Positions 21,556 through 32,061 of a DNA stretch of 64,000 bases are shown here, piece by piece. Position 1 is the stretch's first letter. Each line of letters begins with the position of its first letter. The translations under genes and the position numbers were made by a program. Source of the DNA: Oryza sativa Japonica Group (Eukaryota; Streptophyta; Magnoliopsida; Poales; Poaceae); contig NC_089046.1 of assembly GCF_034140825.1 (NCBI RefSeq), positions 1,316,001 to 1,380,000 of the forward strand, read 5' to 3'. The notes under the pieces were generated by a model that was given only the letters and a program-made list of their open reading frames with translations, was not told the DNA's origin and ran no database searches.

Positions 21556-24500
21556 TTACAGAATTGTGAGTACACCATCCATATCTTCTGGAACAAGCTT
21601 CTCATCTGCCTCCTCGCGCCCAAAACATCCATCCAACCGATATCTCCCTTTTCGGTCGATGATCATTTGCTCCAATATTAACGCATTTCTGAGAATGTAT
21701 TTTGCTAGCTCCACCTGGCCTGTGTTGCCACAAAATCCAAATATGCACACCATCTTGAGATGATAGTGAGGCTGATCCACGATGTCATCCAAATCCAAAG
21801 GGCACCTGTTCAAGCTACAATACATCTGCAAGAAATTTATGTCATCATTAACAAGGAGCAAAGCTAACACGTAATAATTAGGGAAAAGAAGATCAAAGAT
21901 TCATGATCGAGGAAGAGAAGGAGAAGGATAGCCTGTATATCTTGTCAAAACAAATGCGGGGGATGGAATTCTGAGATTTTGTTAGAAAAAAGAAGCTTTT
22001 GCTCTGTTTGGATACGAATATATTCAATCAAGGAAACACATGGCTAATCGGTTTCCAAACATATTATCACCTTGATTCATACTATTTGGTATCTTGTACA
22101 GTGCATAAATATGGTGATGTGATGATCAGGGTAAACAGTGATATCGATATAGCAAAAGCTTCTACAGATGTCCCAAATAATTATGATTAAAATTTACAAA
22201 GTCCACTGTCAAATGGAAAAAAATGCAGTTGCCAACTAATGCTGAACAATACTACTTTCGCCGGGCCGAACAATATTACTTTGCCAAAGCTATGTTCGAT
22301 GGTCTGATGATCGTTAAAAAGGATCAATAGTCTGCAGCGAATGTTCCAGTTTCTGGGACTTATGAGTTCATGGATCATGCATAGGGCACATTGGACAAGC
22401 AGGTAATTCCTAATTAGATTGACAGTACTGGCTTAGCAGGTTATTCTGATTGGGTTTCCAAACCAATGAAATAACATTAAATAGGAAAAAAGAGGTAATC
22501 GGTCAATGAGAATACAAAAGGCGAACTGTAACTGGCTAGGGAAGAAGGCAATAAAAGTAGTGAAGTACAAATTGTGAATTCTAGAATGAAATTGGGGATT
22601 CAACTGTTCATCCATTGAGTTGGCCCTAAGGGCTAATATGTTGAGAAGAGTACAACGCAAAAAGACAGAAATACCCCTTAACACATACACACTAATACAT
22701 ATATTCTTAACACCCCCACTCAAATGCAATGTGTATACAATAACATTGCATTTGGAGTGAAAACTAAACAAGAGAACACAAACTAAATATTAGCCTATCT
22801 CCAAAGTCTTGATGATATCGTCGAAGTGTGCCAATTCTTGGATGATGGAGAAGAAAAGATGTATCCCCTCCTCAATGAAGTGGACCTTGGAGCCTTCACA
22901 AACTGTTCTTCGGCCCTCGATACCTTGAAGCCTTCACGAACCGTTCTTCGGCTCTTCATTGATTCAGAGATGTTGTTGATGATGATGACAATAGACCTTC
23001 ACAAATTGTTCTTCGGTCCTTTGACTGATGATGAGACATTGATGTTGATGAAGGCCCTTCACAAACTGTTCTTCGGACCTTCACTGATTGATGATGATGA
23101 TGAGAAGCTCCGATGTGGAGATGATGAAGTGACAATGAAGGCCAGCTCCGACGGGGAGCTGATGATGATGAGGACCAGCTCCGACAGGGAGATGATCCAT
23201 AGATGGGTTTCTAGCTTTCTGCTGCTTTGCTCACGAAGGACTCTCCCGAAGCCTCATGCGGCTGGGCGACAAGCAGACAACCACAACGGCCATGCTGCCC
23301 AGCAATGGAGACGAGCAGCGATGACCTCGGTGCAAGGACGCCCGGCCAAAACTGGAGCCGTTGCGGACGACGGCGGCGGCTTGCCGCCGGCAGCTAGGAC
23401 ACGCTCCGCGACCTGAAGAATGGTGGGGACGAGCGGCGTGGATAAGCGACGCGACGGGCGTGGCAGCGAGAGTGGATGGTGGAGAAGCGGGCGCGGCGCC
23501 GCAACGGACGGCGGCTGCGACCGGCGAATGGGAACGCGGTGACGACGACGAGCCGCGGGCTTGCTGCTTGGAGACGAAGACGACGACTGACTGATGGACG
23601 AGGATGAACGACGACAACGATGGCTCGCCGGCGATTTGGCAGCTAGGGTTTGGAGAGAGGCTCTGATACCATGTGAATTCTATAATGAAATTGGGGATTA
23701 AACTGTTCATCCATTGAGTTGGCCCTAAGGGCTAATATGTTGAGAAGAGTACAACGCAAAAAGACAGAAATACCCCTTAACACATACACACTAATACATA
23801 TATTCTTAACACAAATGATATAGCTACTTACATCCAAATAAAGATCCTCCAAAAATGGAGCTGCTACGAAAAGATAAGCCAACTGGAGACTGAATTTCTA
23901 TCGAATGAACCTCTCTCAAAAGTTATTTCCAAAGTTACACTTCAATTGAGTGAACTTGAGAGGCGATTGTGTAAATCCAGACATCTGGAGGGTGACCAGG
24001 CCACACATAGGTTCAAACAACAAGATGTGAAACAGAAAATCAAATAGAATTAAATGTATATAGAGAGTACAAGAATAATCAGACCTGAGTTTTGACATTA
24101 ACTTCAACGTATAACGTTTCAACATGAGGTAATACACTTGGAATTCCAGTTAATATATTTTGGAGGGTTTTCTCATCAAAAAGTCTGATGGTTGATGCTT
24201 TGATATTGGAGCATTCATTGAGCGTTACCAATGCCAGGGAACCGTCGTACTCAAATGTTGTGAGATTCGGAGCATGTAACTCCATTCTTTGTAAATGACA
24301 ACCCTGAATTGACAAACATTGCAGACGGCATAATGGTTCCGACACATGTAAATTATGCAGCTGGTTACATGATTGGATGCTTAACCACTCTAGAACATGG
24401 CATTTCGATATTAACTGCTCTAAATGTTGCAACCTAACATTGTCAAGAGCAAGCAGTTTAAGGTTTGCAAATCCGCAGAAATCTAGAGGTGGATTCAAAG

Positions 24501-25574
24501 TAACACTGTCAAGCCGAAGAGCCTCAAGGTAAGATCCATTATGTTTGTCGAAAATATGACAAGGAAAGTCATAGTTGTTTTCATGTGATTTCCAATCTGG
24601 GGAGAAGTCAAGAATGATAACCCTTGCCTTTGATGCAATAGCAAACGCAACCCAGCCATTGACATGGTTAGCATGCTCATTTGACAAACCAAACTTAACA
24701 GCAAACTTATTTACCATTGTTCCACAATGTTTTTCCAGAATAGCATCAACCCTTTTAATGAACTTGTTAGCACTTGATATTCTACAGTTCAGATCAGAGC
24801 TTGTTCCTTTTCTCTTGGCATTATTTCCAAGGACTGTTTTAATACCAAAGTACAGATTAGGATGGAATGTCCAAGCCTGTCTCCAGTTTGTTGACACAAC
24901 ACTCAACCGAGCGACTTCCTTTAATGTTAATTTTGATATTACCCTTAGTACAATATCCTGACAATGCATTTTGAACAAGCATCAGAATACAGCCTCCTAG
25001 TCCTAGCACAAAAGGAGTTGAGAGTTTCATGACTTCATGTCATGATATGACATACCTCGGGAAGAGACTGAAAATTAAGCAGACATGGTCTTGTCCTCTG
25101 TAAATTAAGCTGCCCCCGACTTATCTTCTGAAAATTATGTTGTGTTCTTCTCCTCTTACTAATACGTTGTCCGCAAATTATACAATTCCTTTTGGCTGTT
25201 GTGCTCTTACTCCTGAAACCAACAATCAGCATGCTCTGCCAGTATGCAATGATACTTCTTTCAGAAGTTTTAAGTAGCACACAGAATTGACTTCTTGAAA
25301 CTTTTTTTTTAGCAAAATAACACATATGTCAGAGGGTATTTTGCATTATTATTAGTAGTAACAGTACACAAATAAATGAATATAAGCATATAATGTGATG
25401 GAATTCTGCCATGTAAGGATGCCTTTCTTTAGATTCTCTATTTATTTATTTTTTGCGGGGGCCTTTGTTTAGATTCCATATCGTATTAAAATCACAAGCA
25501 AATAAAGAAAAAGGTGCATGAGTTGGGAGTCACCTTCCATGGATTTTCGAGGAGACAAGAACGTTGTCCTCCAT
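21556..25574 (-). pseudogene. F-box/LRR gene with a damaged penultimate exon
   Basis: Five exons on the minus strand: 25534-25574, 25056-25212, 24085-24957, 23832-23984 and 21556-21825. All have GT-AG borders and compatible phases. The start is MEDNVLVSSKIHGR. The F-box is split by intron 2: NFQSLPE then DIVLRVISKLTLKEVARLS. An LRR-like region follows in exon 3 with repeated cysteine-containing strands. Exon 4 ends LAYLFVAAPFLEDLYLD; exon 5 has MVCIFGFCGNTGQVELA and YILRNALILEQM, typical of the rice F-box/LRR family. Exon 4 carries two in-frame stops. The other frame reads VTLEITFERGSFDRNSV across the same stretch, so two compensating one-base shifts flank about 60 bp. Unless it is spliced differently, the gene is truncated. 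Intron 4 (21826-23831) contains a miniature LTR element. Confidence 0.7.
22573..23811 (-). mobile_element. Miniature LTR retrotransposon (TRIM-like), non-autonomous
   Basis: Two direct 140-bp LTRs, 22573-22712 and 23672-23811, begin TG and end CA. They are about 98-99% identical, suggesting an age under roughly one million years. The 5-bp target duplication CAAAT is present on both sides (22568-22572 and 23812-23816). Read on the minus strand, a primer-binding site TGGTATCAGAGCC matching initiator tRNA-Met follows the 5' LTR. A purine tract GAGTGGGGG precedes the 3' LTR. The interior of about 960 bp holds no recognisable gag or pol. It has a short repeated motif around ACAAACTGTTCTTCGG and GAT-rich runs. 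The structure looks whole at its ends but it cannot move by itself. It lies in intron 4 of the F-box/LRR gene, in the same orientation. Confidence 0.88.
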
Positions 25575-26056
25575 TGTTGGACGTGGAGGCAGTGGATCAG
25601 GGACAAGAGAAACCCTGAATCCCTCCACCGCAGGTCCGCAGCCCAATCCAATCAGCAGACTCCTGATCCCAGCAAGGTAGCCATGAAGGGGGATGGAATG
25701 ATTTATGATTCTGAGACAGGGAGAGGCTATTTAGGGCTGGAGCCGCTCGATCGCGAGGCGCAGCATCAAGGAGTCGACCGGAGGTTAGGGATGAAGGCTC
25801 ATCTTTTATGGGCCTTACCGGTAGATGGCCGTACGGCCCATATACAGGCCCATAAATCAGCCCATATCGATTTTGACTGCTAGTAGTAGTATTTATTTGA
25901 GAGGATATAAGAATCGTATTCTTTTTCTTCAATACGAATCGGTTTCGGATTTGTTGCCGCAAAAATCAAAATAAAACCCGGGTGGAGGAGGAGGGAGAAG
26001 ATGAAGCAAACGAGAGAGATCGAGCTTGAGGCCGGGTGGAATCGCGAGGGGATGTC
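25575..26056. promoter_or_regulatory. Bidirectional promoter with GGCCCA cluster
   Basis: The F-box/LRR gene (minus, ATG at 25574) and the DUF6598 gene (plus, ATG at 26057) start 482 bp apart. Between 25805 and 25870 lie TATGGGCCTT, CGGCCCATAT, AGGCCCATAA and CAGCCCATAT. These four site II/TGGGCY-type motifs are typical of shared plant promoters. No other gene fits here. Confidence 0.5.
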
Positions 26057-27982
26057 ATGGCGAAGCGGCGGGCAGAGTCCGAGCTTGAGCTGGTGGAGGC
26101 GGAAGCGGAAGCGGAGGCGGAGGCGGAGGCGGAGAAGAATGGGAGGCGAGCAGCAGGTAGTCAGGACGGGGTGAATCGCGCGTTCATCCTCGAGTGCAGC
26201 AAACATAGCGATGGATCGATCTACAGCGGCGACGATTTTTGGCACAGATTTTACAAGGTCGCCGATACCCGAGAGAGTAAGTTTTAACTTTTAACTTCTT
26301 GCAAACCCTAGCTTTTTCCCCTCTCCACCATGCATCACCTACCATCCTCTCATCTCCTTAATTAGTTCCTTTTCAATTTTAACTTTGCATCATCTACAAT
26401 CCTCTCATCTGCCCTTAATTAGTTCCCTTTCAATTTAGCTTCACTTGGTAGCACCTCAGATCGATGCTATTTAATTCATGCTCTTTTAACTTCAATTTTA
26501 TACTATATTGCTGTGTCACCTAATTTGTTCCCCAGGAGGCGGGCAGCCTCTTGGGTGCAATCAAAGAAGAGGTCGCAATCTGGAAGGAAGCAGGAGTCTT
26601 TAAAGAATAGAGATGCAATCCCTTTTATTTTGGTTTTGGGAGGGCGCTCCGGCATACTCCATTCAGTTTCGACATCTTCTTGTTGGAATTCTAAACTTGT
26701 AAATTTGTACATCGTAAGGAAATTTGGACTGAGGGGTCTTTGGTCAGCACGGCAAAATAATAATAATAATAATAAAATCTAATTTGTTCTTGTGTATGCT
26801 CAGTACTATGGAACTGATGTCAAATTAAACCCTTTTTTTCATAACATATCTGTCTAGCTTGATGTCAAATTTAGACCTTTCATAACATAATCTAGTTCTA
26901 AGTAACACTAGATATTCCTTAAGTACTACTTCAAAAAACTCTTAAAGGCACCATCTAGGATATGGTATATCTTGCTTTGGGTCCATGATAGTGTGGAGTT
27001 TGCTGTTTTAAACCTTATTCGTATCTATTTGTTTCTTTCCTGCTCATTTCAATATTGGGGTTAACAATCTAACTTCTAATCATCCACTGATGTGTATGGC
27101 TGTTCAGCTCGTATGGAGGCAATGATGCTGTCAAACCCAACCAATTGCCGGCCACACATGTGGGCTTGCAAGGCGCACAGTGTGCAATTCATGATGCAGA
27201 TATTCTCGCTCAAGCTATCCAATATCACTGCTGCTGTTGATGGCCCAGTTCACTTGTATGGATACTTTGCTGTCCGGGATCATTTGGACCCGCTACGCAA
27301 CTACATCTTCAACCGCACCAGGGATGACCCTTTCATCATGGGGCAAGACAATGGCGTTGATTCGGATAATTCATTGATACCAATGTCAGGCCCCAAGAGA
27401 GGCATTGGAAACCAAGTTCGTGTGCTCATCGAGTTCGACATGAAGATCAAGAACGGAGAGACACAAGACGATGATTTTCAGCTCATCGATGGTGCCATTA
27501 TCTGCAGCGAATTCGTGCTTCCCGATAGAGTGTTTACGCAACGGATTGAGGGTGATTGTGGTGCGGTCGACATTAGTCGAGCCCTTTTTCACGAAGCAGT
27601 GGAGGCCACAATACAAGTTAGCATATCACAAGTGCATGTCAATGGCTTGAGCTTATCTTTATATTCTTATACCAGTCGAATCCCTGAAAAGATTCGGCTC
27701 TTTGATGGTGTCATTTCCAAGCCATGTGACCTGAATAGGGTAGTTGCTGTGGTGGAGAATACACCTTTGTTTTTAATCTTCAGGGCTGTTCATAGGGATG
27801 GCTCGGATTATGATATCCCTAAATACTGTCCATTGGTCTTCAAGGTTGATCAGGGGGATGGCTCGTATCGTGTCTCTGAATATTGTCCATTCAAAGCTAG
27901 AAGACATGGATATGACATGAAAGAGCTTAAACTTGGTGGCGCCCGTGTACTGTTGAAGGTGTCTTGGTCAACTTTGAAGTGA
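26057..27982 (+). CDS. DUF6598 domain protein
   Basis: Two exons, 26057-26276 and 27108-27982, joined across GTAAGT and CAG to give about 364 aa. The start ATG opens MAKRRAESELELVEAEAEAE. Exon 1 contains a short EA repeat (about residues 12-25) and ends near DDFWHRFYKVADTRE. Exon 2 is the grass-expanded DUF6598 domain, with IFSLKLSNI, GPVHLYGYFAVRDHLDPLRN, YIFNRTRDDPF, PKRGIGNQVRVLIEFDMKIK and QLIDGAII. The C-terminus is beta-rich. The domain is widespread in cereals and its molecular role is unknown. A 3'-half duplicate lies at 30597-31054. Upstream out-of-frame ATGs at 26001 and 26052 could lower translation. Confidence 0.85.
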
Positions 27983-28960
27983 TTTTGAATATTCCTGGGG
28001 TATACATAATCTATGCTAAGCAGAAATAGCGATATTTCTGTGTATTGACTAGTAGGCAAATGTTTGGGCCTTATTTTGAGTACATATTTAAGTTTTTTAT
28101 TTGTTGTAGAAGTTCGACAGGTGAAGGATGCCACACTCTTATCTGTTCTTATTTATTGCATATTAATGCAGATTAAATTTGGTATTGCTACCTGAATTTA
28201 CCAAATGTTTTGGATGCAACTCTTGTGGAATTCTAATGTTTAACTTACACAATATACTCTTGCAAGAGTGCCGAAGAGAAAAGGGATCATCCATTAATTT
28301 GTTCCGTCATTGTGTCTGCGTGTGAAATAGTGATGCTTATGTTAGGTAATACTGATCTGCTTCTGGGGCGCGTTTTGTTGGGAAAATTGAAGATATGCTA
28401 CTCCCCTGGAATCATTTTCAGGACGTCACTCCTTCAGCTTGACTTTGCTAAAATGGATTGTTTGCATGATAATAAATAATAGATGAATCTTCGGTGTAGC
28501 ATCGCATTGATGAATAAAACTTTTTTTTGCCATCTGTTTGTAATGATATTTTTTTCCTCTTTGTATTTTGGTCGGCCAAGTGTCCGAACAGTTTGGCATC
28601 TTGTAACTAAACAAGTTCTACTCCTTAATACAAAGACGTGTGAACCTTTCGCATGTTACCTAAAACAAAAATGAGTCCACCAACAACATTACAAAAATGA
28701 GACCACCAACAGCATTACAGCAAGCAGATAATGAGCATGAGGGGGTGTAGAAAAGAAAAAAAAAGAATTTATGAAAGCATCGCTTGATTACTGAATTATT
28801 GCCAGGACAACCGTTGAAGAAGCAAACCGCAGAAGCTGCAACTCCAGTCCAGCGGTTTACTAACAGGCAACAGACATCCAATCATCTTATGTTTACTGAA
28901 ATAGTAGTAAAGTGGTGAGGGATTGCCAATGCCAATCTGCCAGACAATAAAAACTGACAG
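27529..28960 (+). repeat. Segmental duplication, source block A
   Basis: The 3' half of the DUF6598 gene and about 1 kb beyond it match 30597-31660. Coding identity is high (about nine bases in ten or better by eye). The downstream spacer shares AAACCGCAGAAGCTGCAACT and TTGCCAATGCCA. The part at about 28322-28525 appears inverted in the copy. No further gene is seen in 28000-29080. Confidence 0.75.
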
Positions 28961-29081
28961 GGACAGAGACTGGAGTTACTAAGTGTTCAGCTCAGTTTAC
29001 TGAACCAGCTATCTAAGAGATTAAGCAAGGCTAAGTCAGAGAGGAACTGTGTAATGAATGAGATAGCGCTATCTAATCAGT

Positions 29082-29789
29082 TTACTGTCTGCTGCTGCTG
29101 CTGCTGCTAGGCCAAGACGAGGAGGGGGTTGTGTCTCCTTGCTTAATGAGCTCCAAGTTGATCTTTTGGGCCAAGTTGAGTCTCATGGCTGCGACGCTCT
29201 CAGCACTTACTTGATCCATCACCGACTCAAACCAGCAGGGCGCCGCTTCTTCTGTCCTTGGATGCTTCTTCCACCACCGGCAGATGGCCAGGGCAACTGC
29301 CAACAGGTAGACGCCGCAATCGTACCCATTGCTCTGCTGCGGTGTCGGGCCTGAGATGGGCGGTCCCTGCGGTGGCGCCGGGAGCAGTGGCCGGAGCGCG
29401 TCGGCGAGGCGGGTTGCCGCCGGCAGATTGGCGCCGTCCATACTGTCGTGGTGGACGAAGCGGCCGGTGATGTTGTCCAGCACAAGAAGACTCCAGTGTG
29501 ACCCATCGTCGGCCTTGTCCAACCTCTCGCTGTTGTTCACCGGGAATAACACCATCCTGCGAGATGCCAGTAACAGTGCCTGGGCTGTATCAGCGACAGT
29601 CTCAGGCTCATAGTCTTGCAAGTTCGCCAGCAGAGAAGCCACGGATGGCGACACCAGGAGAAGGCTCTCATCACCCAACTCGGTTGTCATGTGCGCCATC
29701 ACAAAGTTAATCACGCCATCTAATAGGAAGTTTGGGGCAGCAAGGCTCGCGACATCGGAGCTGAACAGAGTTGCGTCACGGTGACTCAT
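29082..29789 (-). CDS. C48 (Ulp1-like) cysteine protease, NEDD8-protease DEN1/SENP8 type
   Basis: From the ATG at 29789 the ORF gives 235 aa starting MSHRDATLFSSDVASL. This aligns with the start of the SENP8 catalytic domain. The triad is visible: His in SHWSLLVLD (about residue 96), Asp in FVHHDSMD, and Cys in YDCGVYLLAVA, with the oxyanion Gln in TPQQSNG. The length suits the small DEN1 class, which removes NEDD8 from cullins and other proteins in the cytosol and nucleus. The frame stays open upstream to a CAG acceptor at 29906, so an N-terminal exon or 5' UTR exon probably exists; I could not place it. The C-terminus is a Ser tail encoded by CTG-type triplets. The gene sits between the two DUF6598 blocks. 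Confidence 0.8.
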   Translation of the reverse strand: MSHRDATLFSSDVASLAAPNFLLDGVINFVMAHMTTELGDESLLLVSPSVASLLANLQDYEPETVADTAQALLLASRRMVLFPVNNSERLDKADDGSHWSLLVLDNITGRFVHHDSMDGANLPAATRLADALRPLLPAPPQGPPISGPTPQQSNGYDCGVYLLAVALAICRWWKKHPRTEEAAPCWFESVMDQVSAESVAAMRLNLAQKINLELIKQGDTTPSSSWPSSSSSSRQ

Positions 29790-29912
29790 TACGCTCTTTC
29801 CTCTTGTCCTCGTCGTCGTCGTCGTCGGAGACTTATGCAGGGATTGTTTCTTCACAGTGAGGCCGAGGAACTGCAACTGATGTTCCACTGTATCACATTG
29901 CTGCTCCTGCAA

Positions 29913-30596
29913 AGTACAAAACCATGTATTAACAACCTAGTTAGTTTGATAAGTAATCAACCGACATGGAGATTAGTGAACTTTCCTCAGTATTAATCAA
30001 AGAGACAGAGATGGACTGCAATACATACACATAACAATAACAGTCTGCCTTTCTTCAAAAACAAAAACAGTCTGCAAGCGATCAAAAAGGACAAGTATTC
30101 ACATTACTCGCATTGCGCAAAAGAAGATAAATCCAAAATTTTGGCCTCTTACAATTCATTAGGCATGATGAATTTGTAGTTAAGTAAATACAAGTTACAA
30201 ATACTATGGACTGTAAATTTGGAGTATAAGCACAGTAAGAAATTATGAATTAGGAGAAACATCCATTTCTCCTACACCATTCCATCTCTCTAAACTTCCA
30301 ATGAAAGTGACAGTGACCTATTCTTGTGCCCTCTCTGTCAAACATGAGCAGACCTTCAAAATGACAAAGAGCAAACAAAAACACTAAGAGAAAGCAATGC
30401 GTTGACCTCTCAAATCCTCAGAAATCTCCAAACCGAGAAAACATTAGTCAATGTGAACAAACATTGGATATATGAGATGACTAAAGAAGTTGGGAATGGG
30501 GGAAGCAACAGACAATGATACATTTGCATGATTGCACGCACAACGAATTGCACACATGGGAGATTTAAGACCTAGTACAAATCTAAATGTGATCTA
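29913..30596. other. AT-rich spacer, no gene recognised
   Basis: The upstream leader exon of the protease gene should lie here, but no splice-bounded coding segment was convincing. The block ends at the breakpoint where duplicated DUF6598 sequence starts. Confidence 0.4.
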
Positions 30597-31054
30597 GAGT
30601 GTTTACGCAACGGATTGAGGGTGATTGTGGTGCGGTCGACATTAGTCGAGCCCTTTTCCACGAAGCAGTGGAGGCCACAATACAAGTTAGCATATCACAA
30701 GTGCATGGCAATGGCTTCAGCTTATCTTTATATTCCTATATTGGTCAAATTCCTGAAAAGATTCGGCTCTTTGATGGTGTCATTTCCAAGCCATGTGACC
30801 TGAATAGGTTTGTAGTTGCTGTGGTGGAGAATACACCTTTGTTTTTAATCTTCAAGGCTGTTCATAGGGATGGCTCGGATTATGATATCCCTGAATACTG
30901 TCCATTGGTCTTCAAGGTTGATCAGGGAGATGGCTCGTATCGTGTCTCTGAAAATTGTCCATTCAAAGCTAGAAGACATGGATATGACATGAAAGAGCTT
31001 AAGCTTGGTGGCCCCCGTGTACTGCTGAAGGTGTCTTGGTCAACTTTGAAGTGA
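30597..31054 (+). pseudogene. Truncated duplicate of the DUF6598 gene (3' half)
   Basis: An open frame of about 150 codons starts mid-domain at FTQRIEGDCGAVDIS and ends LLKVSWSTLK at the same stop as the parent. It has no ATG at the break and no N-terminal half. Relative to 27530-27982 it carries one extra codon (NRFVVAVV against NRVVAVV) and scattered changes, yet the frame is intact. It may be recent, or may be used by an unseen upstream exon. Confidence 0.75.
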
Positions 31055-31200
31055 TTTTGAAAATAATGATATTCCTGTGTGTTGGCTAGTTGTCAAATGT
31101 TTGACCCTATGTTCAGTACATATTTAATTTTTTTATTTGTTTAACAGAATAACAGTCGAAGAATGCCACGCTCTCATCTGTAAGATATGGTTCTATAAAC

Positions 31201-31412
31201 AGATGAAAAAAAAATAGATTTATTCATCAATGCGATTCTACACCAAAGATTCATGTATTTTTTAGTATCATGCAAACAATCCATTTTAGCAAAGTCAAGC
31301 TAAAGGAGTGATTTCCTGAAAAAGGTTCCTGGGGAGTAGCGTATCTTCAATTTTCCCAACAAAACACGCCTCAGATCCAGATCGGTATACCCAACATAAA
31401 CATCATGCATGT
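31201..31412 (-). repeat. Inverted piece of the duplicated spacer
   Basis: This stretch matches the reverse complement of about 28322-28525; for example ATGCAAACAATCCATTTTAG here against CTAAAATGGATTGTTTGCAT there. Sequence on both sides (30597-31190 and 31480-31660) matches block A in direct orientation. So a roughly 200-bp inversion occurred in one copy. Confidence 0.7.
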
Positions 31413-32061
31413 AATGTAATGTAATGAACTATGAATTTTTTTTAACTAAGGAACTGTGATTTTCTTAACGAAACCACAAACAACAAGCAGATAAGCATGA
31501 GGAGGTAAATCTATGGAAGCATTACTTGATTACTTAATTACTGACTGGATAACTGTTGAAGGAGCAAACTGCAGAAGCTGCAACTCCAGTCCAGCGGTTT
31601 ACCATCAGGGGTTGCCAATGCCAGTCTGGCAGACAAGAAAAACTATGCCATAGGCAGCGACAGAAAGATCGTCTTGACTAACTGGATATCACACCGCAAC
31701 TGCAACTGGTGTTTCATATCAATATCATCTACTCTCATAGCTAACCTATTAGCGCAAAACCGAAACCAAATAAGCATAAACAAAAGAGAAGAAACAAGCA
31801 GAAACCATATGGACATCCATTGTTCCTTGGATATTTCTGACATTACGGACTTCCTGAGAAAAGTTTTTTGAAGAAAAACAGCATGATTGCTGCACATTTT
31901 GTATTAAGAAGAGGAAAAGTTAAATCCAGACGCCATAGAGCAAGTTGGAACAAAGGGGGGCAAGAAACCTGTTCAGAGAGCTAATACTGGACTATCTATG
32001 CTTTACAGATCTCTCTGAGAAATTGGCTGTTTGGCCTTGTTTTAGGCCCTTGTCTCATCAT

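Noticed and set aside
22826-23710. Frames of up to 196 codons between the two LTRs
   Set aside because: Low-complexity interior of the miniature LTR element, with no gag, pol or host domain recognised.
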